This document shows, in pieces, positions 45,009 through 53,128 of a stretch of 64,000 nucleotides of DNA (positions within the stretch are counted from its first letter, which is position 1; every line of letters begins with the position of its first letter). The position numbers and the translations under genes are program-made. The DNA lies in contig AP019701.1 in the NCBI GenBank assembly GCA_006738865.1, positions 1,856,001 through 1,920,000 on the forward strand, written 5' to 3'. Origin of the DNA: Allostella sp. ATCC 35155. GTDB taxonomy: Bacteria > Pseudomonadota > Alphaproteobacteria > ATCC43930 > Allostellaceae. The notes under the pieces were generated by a model that saw only the letters and a list, made by a program, of their open reading frames with translations, made no database searches and was not told the DNA's origin.

Positions 45009-46352
45009 CTATATCGGCCGGCTGTCCATCCAGCGGTAATAGCGGATCGACGGCGCGAGGAACCACGGCCGGCCGGTGTAGAGGGGGCGCGTCTGGAAGC
45101 GCAGCTCGTCGAAGGCGGTCCGACCCTCGGCCAGCCCCAGCACCTGCTGGCCGATGCGCATGCCGAGATAGTTCGCCATGCCGACGCCCGAGCCGCAATA
45201 GCCCATGGCGTACCAGACGCCGTCATGCCGGCCGCAATGCATCAGCTCGTCGAAGGTGTAGGCGACGAGGCCGCACCAGCTGTGGCTGATCCGGTAGGGC
45301 GCCAGTTCGGGAAAGAGGCGCACCAGTTCCGCGCGCAGCAGCGGGCCGCTGACAAGGGGGTCGGTCTCCGTCAGCGAGACGCGGCCGCCGAAGAGGACGC
45401 GGCGGCCGTCCGGCGTGACGCGGTAGTAATAGACGAGCCGCCGGGTGTCGCCGAGGACGCGGCGCACCGGGAACAGCTTCGCCAGCAGGTCGGCCGGGAT
45501 CTCCTCGGTCGCGATGATGTAGCTGCCGATCGGGATGACGCGCCGCTTCAGCCACGGCGTCACCCCCTCCGTGTAGCCGTTGGTCGCGACGACGACGTCG
45601 CGCGCGGTGACCGTGCCGCGGTTGGTCGTGACGCGGAAGCCGCTGCCGTCGCGCTCGATCCGGGTGGCGCGGGTGTGCGGGACGACGGCGGCGCCGGCCT
45701 CCTGCACGCGCTCCAGCAGCCCCTGGTGCAGCCGGGCCGGGTCGACGCCGGCATGGGCCGCGAACACGGCGCCGCCGAAATAGGCGTCGGTGCCGAGCTC
45801 GCGGTGCTGCTCGGCGCGCGGCACCATGTGGAAGGGCTGTTCGAGCCCTTTGGGCTGGTTCGCCAGCTGCCGGGCCAGCGCTTCGTACTGCGCGGGATTG
45901 TGCGCGCCGTGGAAGCGGCCGCTGACCCGGAAGTCGCAGTCGATCGCCTCGCGCCGGACCAGCTCCTCGACCCATTCGCGCGACTGGAAGCCCTCGCGCT
46001 TGATGCGGAAGGCGAGGTCCGGGCCGAACCTGGCGGCCAGCTTCTCGTAGCTCGGCTTGATGCTGGTCGAGATCTGGCCGCCATTGCGCGTGCTGCAGCC
46101 GAACCCAGCATCCTCGGCATCGATGACGAGGGTGTCGCGGCCGCCGCGCGCCGTCACCAGCGCGGCGTTGAGCCCGGTATAGCCCGAGCCGATGACGAGC
46201 ACCTCGACCCGCGCCGGCAGGTCGCGGTCGGGCAGGGTGGGGCGGGGCACGCCGTCCCACCAGTAGGGCTCCTGCCGCAGGTCGGGCGTGAAGACGGGTC
46301 GGGCCGTGGGGCGGTCGGCATCTCGGGGTTGTCTCCGGGGGCGGCGGGTCAG
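45009..46352 (-). CDS. DAO-family FAD-dependent oxidoreductase (gamma-glutamylputrescine oxidase-like); unusual start
   Basis: A DAO-type flavoprotein with VLVIGSGYTGLNAALVTARGG (FAD loop), the CSTRNGGQISTSIKPSYEKL segment, VVVATNGYTEGVTPWLKRRVIPIGSYIIATE, LFGGRVSLTETDP, and GYCGSGVGMANYLGMRIGQQVLG. These match PuuB/OrdL-type amine oxidases. The conserved N-terminal PYWWD motif lies 20-30 codons before the FAD loop. No ATG, GTG or TTG is in frame upstream of it, and the ATG nearby (46320 region) is out of frame. The only candidate is a CTG at 46352 overlapping the stop of the preceding gene (CTGA), giving 447 residues. The next in-frame option, a GTG, would remove PYWWD. The substrate is probably an amine or imino acid. 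Confidence 0.82.
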   Translation of the reverse strand: MTRRPRRQPRDADRPTARPVFTPDLRQEPYWWDGVPRPTLPDRDLPARVEVLVIGSGYTGLNAALVTARGGRDTLVIDAEDAGFGCSTRNGGQISTSIKPSYEKLAARFGPDLAFRIKREGFQSREWVEELVRREAIDCDFRVSGRFHGAHNPAQYEALARQLANQPKGLEQPFHMVPRAEQHRELGTDAYFGGAVFAAHAGVDPARLHQGLLERVQEAGAAVVPHTRATRIERDGSGFRVTTNRGTVTARDVVVATNGYTEGVTPWLKRRVIPIGSYIIATEEIPADLLAKLFPVRRVLGDTRRLVYYYRVTPDGRRVLFGGRVSLTETDPLVSGPLLRAELVRLFPELAPYRISHSWCGLVAYTFDELMHCGRHDGVWYAMGYCGSGVGMANYLGMRIGQQVLGLAEGRTAFDELRFQTRPLYTGRPWFLAPSIRYYRWMDSRPI

Positions 46353-47968
46353 GCGTCGGCCAGCACCAGGTCGGCGCCCTTCTCGGCCAGCATGATGGTG
46401 GGCGCGTTGGTGTTGCCCGAGGTTACCGCGGGAAAGACCGATGCGTCGATGATCCGCAGACCCGAAAGGCGATGCGCCTTGAGCGTGTGATCGACGACGT
46501 TGCTGCCGTCGTCCGGCCCCATGCGGCAGGTCGAGACGGGATGGAAGACGCTGGAGGCACGGCGGCGGATGTCGGCGAAGAGGTCGGCGTCGCTGCGCAG
46601 GGCCGGCCCCGGCTCCAGCTCCTCGGCGATCACGGCAGCGAGCGCCGGCGCCGATGCCAGCCGACGGAGGAAGCGGGAGCCCGTCAGCAGCGCCGCCCGA
46701 TCGTGCTGCGTCGCCAGCGAGTTGGGGTGGATCGCCGGCGCGGCGAAGGGGTCGGCCGAGCGGATCGCGATCTGGCCGCGGCTGGTCGGGCGGCAGGGCT
46801 GGGCGCTCAAGAGGAAGCCGGGGAAGGGGTCGGGACGCATCAACGCCCGCTTTCCGGGTACGCCGCGGGTGTAGCTGAGCGGCGAGAAATAGAGCTGCAG
46901 GTCGGGCCGCGGCAGGTCGGGCCGGCTCTTCACGAACCCCCCGCCCTGATTGACGCTGATGGCGAGCGGGCCGCGCCGCCGCAGGACATAGTCGATGCCG
47001 ACCGCCAGCTTGCCCCACCAGGGGCGCAATGCGTCGTTCAGCGTCGGCACGCTCGCGCGGTAGAGGTGGTCGATGCAGAGATGGTCCTGCAGGTTGGCGC
47101 CCACCGCCGGCCGGTCGGCCACGACGGCAATGCCGTGGCGCGCCAGCAGATTCGCCGGGCCGACGCCCGACAGCTGCAGCAACTGCGGTGAGTTGATCGC
47201 GCCTGCCGCCAGGATGACCTCGCGGCCGGCGAGTGCCCGCCGCGTCGCGCCGTTCTGGCGGTACTCGATGCCGGTCGCGCGCGTGCCGGCGAAGAGGATG
47301 CGGGCGGCATGTGCGCCGGTCTCGATCCGCAGGTTGCCGCGCCGTCGTGCCGGCCAGAGATAGGCCCGCGCCGCCGACATGCGCATGCCGTCGCGGGTCG
47401 CGATCTGGTAGAGGCCGGCGCCTTCGAACCGCTCGCCGTTGAAGTCCGGGTTGAGCGGGATGCCCGCCTCGACGCAGGCGGCGAGGTAGGCGGCGCAGAC
47501 CGGGTGCCGCTCGCTCTCGATGGTCGAGACGTGCAGGGGGCCGCCGGCGCCGCGCCAGTCGTCGGCGCCGCCGGCGAAATCCTCCGACCGCTTGAAGTAG
47601 GGCAGCACGTCGGCCCAACCCCAGCCAGGGTTGCCGGCGTCCCGCCAGTCGTCGAAGTCGCCGGGATGGCCGCGGACATGGACCATGGCGTTGATCGAGC
47701 TCGACCCGCCCAGCACCTTGCCGCGCGGCCAGTAGCCCTGGCGGCCGTCGAGCCCGGGGTCGGGCTCGGTCCGGTACATCCAGTTGACGGCCGGGTTGTA
47801 GAAGGACTTGCCGTAGCCGATCGGCACCTGGATCCAGAAGCGCCGGTCGCTGCCGCCCGCCTCCAGCAGCAGCACGCGATGGCGTCCGCTGGCGGTGAGC
47901 CGGTTCGCCAGGACGCAGCCCGCCGAACCGGCTCCGACGATGACGTAGTCGTACTGGGTGTCGGGCAA
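46349..47968 (-). CDS. GMC-family oxidoreductase (choline dehydrogenase-like)
   Basis: A 539-residue glucose-methanol-choline flavoenzyme. The FAD loop is YDYVIVGAGSAGCVLANRL at the N-terminus, followed by VLGGSSSINAMVHVRGHPGDFDDW (GMC signature 1) and GREVILAAGAINSPQLLQLSGVGP (signature 2). The C-terminal catalytic region has SSVFHPVSTCRMG with the active-site His and GLRIIDASVFPAVTSGNTNAPTIMLAEKGADLVL. It oxidises an alcohol to an aldehyde. It precedes, and overlaps by 4 bp, the DAO-type oxidoreductase gene, so the two probably act on one amino alcohol or related compound. A MocR-type operator candidate lies ahead of it. Confidence 0.93.
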   Translation of the reverse strand: MPDTQYDYVIVGAGSAGCVLANRLTASGRHRVLLLEAGGSDRRFWIQVPIGYGKSFYNPAVNWMYRTEPDPGLDGRQGYWPRGKVLGGSSSINAMVHVRGHPGDFDDWRDAGNPGWGWADVLPYFKRSEDFAGGADDWRGAGGPLHVSTIESERHPVCAAYLAACVEAGIPLNPDFNGERFEGAGLYQIATRDGMRMSAARAYLWPARRRGNLRIETGAHAARILFAGTRATGIEYRQNGATRRALAGREVILAAGAINSPQLLQLSGVGPANLLARHGIAVVADRPAVGANLQDHLCIDHLYRASVPTLNDALRPWWGKLAVGIDYVLRRRGPLAISVNQGGGFVKSRPDLPRPDLQLYFSPLSYTRGVPGKRALMRPDPFPGFLLSAQPCRPTSRGQIAIRSADPFAAPAIHPNSLATQHDRAALLTGSRFLRRLASAPALAAVIAEELEPGPALRSDADLFADIRRRASSVFHPVSTCRMGPDDGSNVVDHTLKAHRLSGLRIIDASVFPAVTSGNTNAPTIMLAEKGADLVLADA

Positions 47969-48027
47969 GCGGAGCCTCGGACGGTGCGGGAGCGGTCAGA
48001 ATCGCAGGCGGAGTGGCCTTCCCGCGA

Positions 48028-48055
48028 GGTCCAGTTTCGTCAAACGGCCATACCA
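48028..48055 (-). promoter_or_regulatory. candidate MocR operator ahead of the GMC/DAO oxidoreductase operon
   Basis: On the minus strand TGGTAT (48055-48050) is followed 22 bp later by TGGACC (48033-48028), the latter in the context GACGAAACTGGACCT. The site overlaps the end of the regulator gene and lies about 60-90 bp upstream of the GMC gene start. Matching two-part motifs occur at 49590-49617 and 50793-50820. Confidence 0.6.
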
Positions 48056-49566
48056 ATCGGTGGCGCATCGGCATGTCGCGCGACCTCGTCGATCGCGCGC
48101 GCCAGGGTCTCGACCCCGGCGCGGATGGCGGGTGGCGCGACGCCGCCGAAGCCCAGGACCAGCCCACGCTCGGCGGCCGGTTCGATCGAGAAGCGGGCGA
48201 TCGGGGAGACGGTGACGCGGTGGCGGTCGGCGGCGGCGGCGACCGCCGTCTCCGACAGGCCGGGGGCGAGGCGGCCGATCGTGTGGAGCCCGCTGTCGGT
48301 CGGCATCACCTCGAGCGCGCCGGCGAGGTGCCGGCCGGCGGCCTCGATCAGGGCCGCGTGCCGCTCCTGGTAGATCCGGCGCATGCGGCGGATGTGGGTC
48401 GCGAAATGGCCCTCCTCGATGAATTCGGCGACCCCCGCCTGGACGCTGGTCGGCACGCCCTGGACGAAGGCGGCGGCGACCGTGCGGAAGACCTCGACCA
48501 GTTCGCCCGGCACCAGCATGAAGCCGAGGCGCAGGGCCGGGAACAGGGACTTGCTGAAGGTCCCGACATAGATGACGAGGCCGGTGCGGTCGACGCTCTT
48601 CAGCGTCGGCAGCGGGCGCCGCCCGAAGAAGAACTCGCCGTCGTAATCGTCCTCGACGATCCAGGCGCCGGCCTGCTCGGCCGCCTGGAGGAGCGCGAAG
48701 CGCCGCTCCAGGCTGAGGACATGGCCGAGCGGCTGCTGGTGCGAGGGCGTGACGAAGGCGAGGCGGAACTGGCGCGCCCGCGCCAGCCCGTCCTCGACGC
48801 GCAGCCCGTCGCGGTCGACCGGTACCGGCACCAGATCGGCGCCGCAGGCGAGCAGGCTGTTGCGGGCGCCGATCGCGCCGGGATTCTCGAACCAGACGCG
48901 GTCGCCGGGGTCGAGCAGGACGCTGCCGATGAGGTGGAAGGCCTGCTGGGCGCCGCCGACGATGAAGATCTCGTCGGCCTCGCAGCCGATGCCGCGGTTC
49001 GACCGCAGGTGGCCGGCGATGGCCCGCCGCAGGGCGCCGTGGCCCGACGGCTCGCCATAGCCCATGGCCTCGTCGCGCGAGACCCGCCAGTGCTTGGCCA
49101 TCAGCCGGGCCCACTGCGCCATCGGGAAGGCGTCGTAGGCGGGCAGCGCCGTGATGAAGGGGCGCGGCTGGTGCGGCAGGCGGGGGCGTGGCCCGAACCG
49201 GTCGACCGCCCAGCGCATGGCGCGCGACAGGCGCGGCACCCGCGGCGCCGATCCGGCGGAGTCCGGCGCCGGCGGCGGCAGCGGGCGGTCGGCATTGAGG
49301 GCGGTGCTGACGAAGCTGCCGGCGCCGACCCGGGATTCGATCAGCCCCTCGGCGATCAGGCGGTCGAAAGCCTGGATGACGGTCGTGCGCGACAGCCCGA
49401 GCTCCGCCGCCAGGGTGCGGGTCGCCGGCAGGCGCTCGCCGCCGGCGATGGCGCCCGACAGCATCAGTTCGCGCAGGCCGGCATAGAGCTGCGTCGTCAC
49501 CGGTCGCGGCGCGGCGTGGTCGATCTCGATCGAGAACAGCAGCGCGCCGCCCGCCCGCTTGACCAA
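48040..49566 (-). CDS. MocR/PdxR-type transcriptional regulator (GntR HTH + aminotransferase domain)
   Basis: A 508-residue fusion. Residues 1-90 are a GntR winged helix (QLYAGLRELMLSGAIAGGERLPATRTLAAELGLSRTTVIQAFDRLIAEGLIESRVGAGSFV). Residues 150-500 are a class I aminotransferase fold, with GALRRAIAGHLRSNRGIGCEADEIFIVGGAQQAFHL, VEDDYDGEFFFG and the PLP-binding Lys in VGTFSKSLFPALRLGFM. MocR proteins use bound PLP to sense an amine or amino acid (GabR, TauR, PdxR). It sits between the oxidoreductase operon and the divergent enolase-superfamily gene. Shared operator-like motifs in both intergenic regions and before the ABC importer suggest it controls all three. Confidence 0.93.
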   Translation of the reverse strand: MVKRAGGALLFSIEIDHAAPRPVTTQLYAGLRELMLSGAIAGGERLPATRTLAAELGLSRTTVIQAFDRLIAEGLIESRVGAGSFVSTALNADRPLPPPAPDSAGSAPRVPRLSRAMRWAVDRFGPRPRLPHQPRPFITALPAYDAFPMAQWARLMAKHWRVSRDEAMGYGEPSGHGALRRAIAGHLRSNRGIGCEADEIFIVGGAQQAFHLIGSVLLDPGDRVWFENPGAIGARNSLLACGADLVPVPVDRDGLRVEDGLARARQFRLAFVTPSHQQPLGHVLSLERRFALLQAAEQAGAWIVEDDYDGEFFFGRRPLPTLKSVDRTGLVIYVGTFSKSLFPALRLGFMLVPGELVEVFRTVAAAFVQGVPTSVQAGVAEFIEEGHFATHIRRMRRIYQERHAALIEAAGRHLAGALEVMPTDSGLHTIGRLAPGLSETAVAAAADRHRVTVSPIARFSIEPAAERGLVLGFGGVAPPAIRAGVETLARAIDEVARHADAPPIGMAV

Positions 49567-49589
49567 GGCAATCCCTCCCCAAGGCCGAT

Positions 49590-49617
49590 TGGTATGACGC
49601 TAGGACGAAAGTGGACC
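49590..49617 (+). promoter_or_regulatory. candidate MocR operator in the divergent mocR / enolase-superfamily promoter
   Basis: TGGTAT (49590-49595) followed at exactly 22 bp by TGGACC (49612-49617), in the context GACGAAAGTGGACCTTTT. It lies 24 bp upstream of the regulator start on one side and about 70 bp upstream of the enzyme start on the other. MocR regulators typically bind two direct half-sites about two helical turns apart; TGGTAT is the reverse complement of the ATACCA half-site described for GabR. Confidence 0.65.
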
Positions 49618-49688
49618 TTTTGTCGCCTCCAATGCCGCCGGAGGATCGCCGCCACTCCCTCACCACCCCAGCCGGGACGCGGGCGACG

Positions 49689-50792
49689 ATGAAGATCCGG
49701 AGCATCGAGAGTTTCTGCGACGAGTTCGTCGGGTTCGTCCGCGTCACCGCCGACGACGGCAGCCAGGGCTGGGGGCAGGTCTCGCCCTACAATGCCGACA
49801 TCACGGCGCAGGTGCTGCACCGCCAGGTGGCGCCCTGGTCGCTGGGCGAGGACGCGTTCGACATCGACGGCCTGATGCGCCGCATTCCCGAGAAGGAGCA
49901 CAAGTTTCCGGGCTCCTACCTGCGACGGGCCATGACGGGGCTGGACACGGCGCTGTGGGATCTGCGCGGCAAGCTCGAGGGGCGCAGCGTCTGCGAGCTG
50001 ATCGGCGGCACGCCGCGGAGCCTGCGGGCCTATGCCTCCTCGATGAAGCGCGACATCACGCCCGACCAGGAGGCCGAGCGGCTGCGGCGGCTGCGCGACA
50101 CGCGTGGCTTCGACGCCTTCAAGTTCCGGGTCGGGTCGGAATGCGGCCATGACGTCGACGAGTGGCCGGGCCGCACCGAGGCGATCGTGCCGGCGGTGCG
50201 CAAGGCGCTGGGCGACGACGTCGACCTGCTGGTCGACGCCAACAGCGGCTTCAGCCCGGCGCGCGCGATCGCGGTCGGGCGGATGCTCGAGGACCACGGC
50301 GTCCGCCATTTCGAGGAGCCGTGCCCCTACTGGGAACTGGAGCAGACGAAGGAGGTGCGAGACGCGCTGTCGCTCGACGTCACCGGCGGCGAGCAGGACT
50401 GCATGATCCCGACCTGGCGGCGGATGATCGAGATGGGCGCGGTCGACATCATCCAGCCGGACGTCTGCTATCTCGGCGGCCTCTCCCGGACGATGCGGGT
50501 GGCGGTGATGGGGGCGAAGGCCGGTCTGCCCTGCACGCCGCACAGCGCCAACCTCTCGATGGTGACGCTGTTCACCATGCACCTCCTGGGCGCGATCCCG
50601 AATGCCGGCGACTACCTCGAATTCTCGATCGAGGAGGCGGACTACTATCCCTGGCAGTACGGCCTCTTCCGCAACGACCCGTACAAGGTCGAGGGCGGGC
50701 GGGTGACGATCCCGAGCGAACCGGGCTGGGGCGTCGAGATCGCCCCCGAATGGCTGGCCCGCTCGCGCTACCAGGTCAGCCAGGCCGGGTAA
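49689..50792 (+). CDS. mandelate racemase/muconate lactonizing (enolase-superfamily) enzyme
   Basis: A 367-residue enzyme starting at the ATG of MKIRSIESFCDEF; earlier in-frame codons carry the operator. The N-terminal capping domain runs to about residue 120. The barrel has FDAFKFRVGSECGHD (general base region on strand 2), DLLVDANSGFSPA with the first metal Asp, HFEEPCPYWELEQ with the second ligand Glu, VTGGEQDC with the third, and LPCTPHSANLSM with a His typical of the mandelate racemase subgroup. It would abstract a proton next to a carboxylate, causing racemisation or dehydration. The substrate is presumably taken in by the ABC importer encoded next. Confidence 0.92.
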   Translation: MKIRSIESFCDEFVGFVRVTADDGSQGWGQVSPYNADITAQVLHRQVAPWSLGEDAFDIDGLMRRIPEKEHKFPGSYLRRAMTGLDTALWDLRGKLEGRSVCELIGGTPRSLRAYASSMKRDITPDQEAERLRRLRDTRGFDAFKFRVGSECGHDVDEWPGRTEAIVPAVRKALGDDVDLLVDANSGFSPARAIAVGRMLEDHGVRHFEEPCPYWELEQTKEVRDALSLDVTGGEQDCMIPTWRRMIEMGAVDIIQPDVCYLGGLSRTMRVAVMGAKAGLPCTPHSANLSMVTLFTMHLLGAIPNAGDYLEFSIEEADYYPWQYGLFRNDPYKVEGGRVTIPSEPGWGVEIAPEWLARSRYQVSQAG

Positions 50793-50820
50793 TGGTATGG
50801 CGGCCATTCCAGAATGGCCC
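50793..50820 (+). promoter_or_regulatory. candidate MocR operator upstream of the PotD-like ABC operon
   Basis: TGGTAT (50793-50798) followed at 22 bp by TGGCCC (50815-50820) and then TTTC, overlapping the stop of the enolase-superfamily gene by nothing and lying about 85-110 bp before the binding-protein start. The second half-site differs by one base from the other two sites. Confidence 0.55.
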
Positions 50821-50904
50821 TTTCACCGCGACCAAACCGCTACCGATGATCGTGCAATGGCCCGGTACTCAGGGGCCGATCAGACAGAACAGGGGAGCAG
50901 GCGA

Positions 50905-51954
50905 ATGTTCGACAAGTCCCTACCGGCGGTCGCCGCCGCCGCCATTGTCACCTTCGGACTGGGGAACTACGCCTCGGCCCAGGATCTGACCGTCGTCTCC
51001 TTCGGCGGCGCCTATCAGGCCGGCCAGAGCAAGGCGCTCTTCCAGCCGGCCGCCGCCGCCCTCGGCATCAAGCTGAAGGAGGAGACCTATACCGGCATCG
51101 CCGAACTGCGGCTCAAGGTCCGCGCCGGGGCCAACATCTGGGACATCGTCACCAGCGGGTCCGGCAGCGCCGCGCGCGCCGGTGCCGAGGGCATCCTGGA
51201 GAAGCTGGACTACAAGGTGATCGACGTCTCGTCGTTCCTGCCCGGCCTCTACCAGGATTATTGCGTCGGCGGCGACGTCTTCTCGACGGTGCTCGCCTGG
51301 AACACCAAGACCTTCGGCGACAAGGGACCGCAGAGCTGGGCCGATTTCTGGGACGTGAAGAAGTTTCCCGGCAAGCGCTCGTATCGCAATTCGGTCGCCG
51401 GTGCGCTGGAGCCGGCGCTGATGGCCGACGGCGTGCCGCCCAACAAGGTCTACGAGACCCTGTCGGCGCCGGGCGGCATCGAGCGCGCCATCAAGAAGAT
51501 CAAGGAACTGAAGCCGCACGTCGCCGTCTGGTGGTCGTCGGGCGCGCAGCATGCGCAGCTGATGAAGGATGGCGAAGTCGACATGATCACCGGCTGGAAC
51601 GGCCGGTTCGACGTCGTGGCGAAGGATGGCGGCAAGGTCGCCTACACCTTCAACCAGGGCCTGCTCGACTATGACTGCTACGCCATCGCCAAGGGCGCGC
51701 CCAACAAGGACCGGGCGATGAAGTTCCTGGCGGAGATCGTGAAGCCCCAATATCAGGCCGAGTTCACCAAGTACATCACCTACGGCCCGACCAACAAAAA
51801 GGCCTACGAGCTGGGGACCATCGCGCCGGACTATGCCAAGCGCCTGCCGTCGCATCCCGACAATGCGGCGCGCCAGCTCGTCGTCGACCTCGACTGGTAC
51901 ATCAAGAACGAGGCGAAGGCGGCGGCCGCCTACCAGAACATGCTGACGGAGTAA
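50905..51954 (+). CDS. ABC transporter periplasmic binding protein, PotD/spermidine-putrescine type
   Basis: A 349-residue protein starting at the ATG of MFDKSLPAVAAAAIVTF, with AGGGGAGCAGGCGA upstream. The signal peptide is residues 1-24 (cleavage after ASA). The mature protein opens QDLTVVSFGGAYQAGQSKALFQPAAAALGIKLKEETY, the type of polyamine-like binding proteins, with WDIVTSGSGSAARAGAEGILEKLDY, GVDVFST-like VGGDVFSTVLAWNTKTFGDKGPQSWADFWDVKKFPGKRS and VDMITGWNGRFDVVAKDGGKVAYTFNQGL. It delivers its ligand to the ATPase and permeases encoded downstream. The ligand is likely a polyamine-related or amino compound, given the regulator type. Confidence 0.92.
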   Translation: MFDKSLPAVAAAAIVTFGLGNYASAQDLTVVSFGGAYQAGQSKALFQPAAAALGIKLKEETYTGIAELRLKVRAGANIWDIVTSGSGSAARAGAEGILEKLDYKVIDVSSFLPGLYQDYCVGGDVFSTVLAWNTKTFGDKGPQSWADFWDVKKFPGKRSYRNSVAGALEPALMADGVPPNKVYETLSAPGGIERAIKKIKELKPHVAVWWSSGAQHAQLMKDGEVDMITGWNGRFDVVAKDGGKVAYTFNQGLLDYDCYAIAKGAPNKDRAMKFLAEIVKPQYQAEFTKYITYGPTNKKAYELGTIAPDYAKRLPSHPDNAARQLVVDLDWYIKNEAKAAAAYQNMLTE

Positions 51955-52060
51955 GCCTCGCGAGGATCGGGGGCGGGGCCGTCGCCCGGGGGGAGCGGCG
52001 GCCCACTTCCTTTCAGGAGTCCATTTCGTTTCGGGAACCGGGGGCGGGGGCGACTACGGC

Positions 52061-53128
52061 ATGGCGCGCGGCGCGGCACTTCCCATCACCATCCGCCAGG
52101 TCACGAAGACCTATGGCCGGATCCACGCGCTGGACCATGTCGATCTCGACATCCAGAGCGGCGAGTTCCTGACCCTTCTCGGCCCGTCGGGCTCGGGCAA
52201 GACGACGCTCCTCATGGTCCTGGCCGGCTTCACCCGGCCCGACCATGGCAGCCTGCGCTTTGGCGAGGACGAAGTGATCCGCCGGCCGCCGCACAAGCGC
52301 GACGTCGGCATGGTCTTCCAGAACTACGCGCTCTTTCCGCACATGGACGTGGCGGGCAATGTCGGCTTCCCATTGCGCCTGCGCGGGGTCCCGCGCGCCG
52401 AGGCGGAGCGCCGGATCGAGGCGGCACTCGACCTCGTGCAGCTCGGCGGCTATGGCGGTCGGCGCGTCGACCAGCTCTCCGGCGGGCAGCGGCAGCGCGT
52501 CGCGCTGGCCCGCGCGATCGTGTTCGAGCCGCGCATCCTGCTGATGGACGAGCCCCTGTCGGCGCTCGACAAGCAGCTGCGCGAGCGCATGCAGATCGAG
52601 TTGCGGCGCCTGCACGACCGCCTCGGCATGACGACCGTCTACGTCACCCACGACCAGCGCGAGGCGCTGACCATGTCGGACCGCATCGCCGTCATCCAGG
52701 GCGGCGGCATCATGCAGCTCGACACGCCGCGGCGCATCTACGAGCAGCCTGCGAACCGCTTCGTCGCCGAATTCATCGGTGAATCCAGCTTCCTGCCGGT
52801 CGAACGGGACGGCGCCGGATTCCGCTATGGCGCGCACATCTTGCGGATCGCGGCGCCTCCGCCCGAGGCCGATGGCCACCTGCTGATGGTGCGGCCGGAA
52901 CGGCTGCGCCTCGTCGCCGCGGACGAGCCGGGCGAAGACAACCACTTCCCGGCCACCGTCGAGGACGTCGTCTATCAGGGCGACAGCGTGCTCGTGCAGG
53001 CGGTGCTGGCGGACGGTATCCGCATCGCCGTCCGCACGGCGCCCACCGCCGACGCCGTGCCGGTCGAAGGCGCCGCCGTGACGCTGGCCCTTTCCCCCGC
53101 CGACACCGTCGTCATTGCCGACCGATGA
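52061..53128 (+). CDS. ABC transporter ATP-binding protein, PotA type
   Basis: A 355-residue ATPase. ATP-binding motifs: Walker A LLGPSGSGKTTLLMVL, Q loop VGMVFQNYALFPHM, signature QLSGGQRQRVALARAI, Walker B ILLMDEPLSALD, and H loop YVTHDQREALTMSD. The C-terminal about 90 residues (PAPxEA-like VRPERLRLVAADEPGEDNHFPATVEDVVYQGDSVLVQAVLADGIRIAVRT) are the TOBE regulatory domain found in PotA and MalK. The 106-bp gap after the binding-protein gene contains a modest G+C-rich GGGCG/CGCCC hairpin. The stop overlaps the first permease gene by 4 bp. Confidence 0.95.
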   Translation: MARGAALPITIRQVTKTYGRIHALDHVDLDIQSGEFLTLLGPSGSGKTTLLMVLAGFTRPDHGSLRFGEDEVIRRPPHKRDVGMVFQNYALFPHMDVAGNVGFPLRLRGVPRAEAERRIEAALDLVQLGGYGGRRVDQLSGGQRQRVALARAIVFEPRILLMDEPLSALDKQLRERMQIELRRLHDRLGMTTVYVTHDQREALTMSDRIAVIQGGGIMQLDTPRRIYEQPANRFVAEFIGESSFLPVERDGAGFRYGAHILRIAAPPPEADGHLLMVRPERLRLVAADEPGEDNHFPATVEDVVYQGDSVLVQAVLADGIRIAVRTAPTADAVPVEGAAVTLALSPADTVVIADR

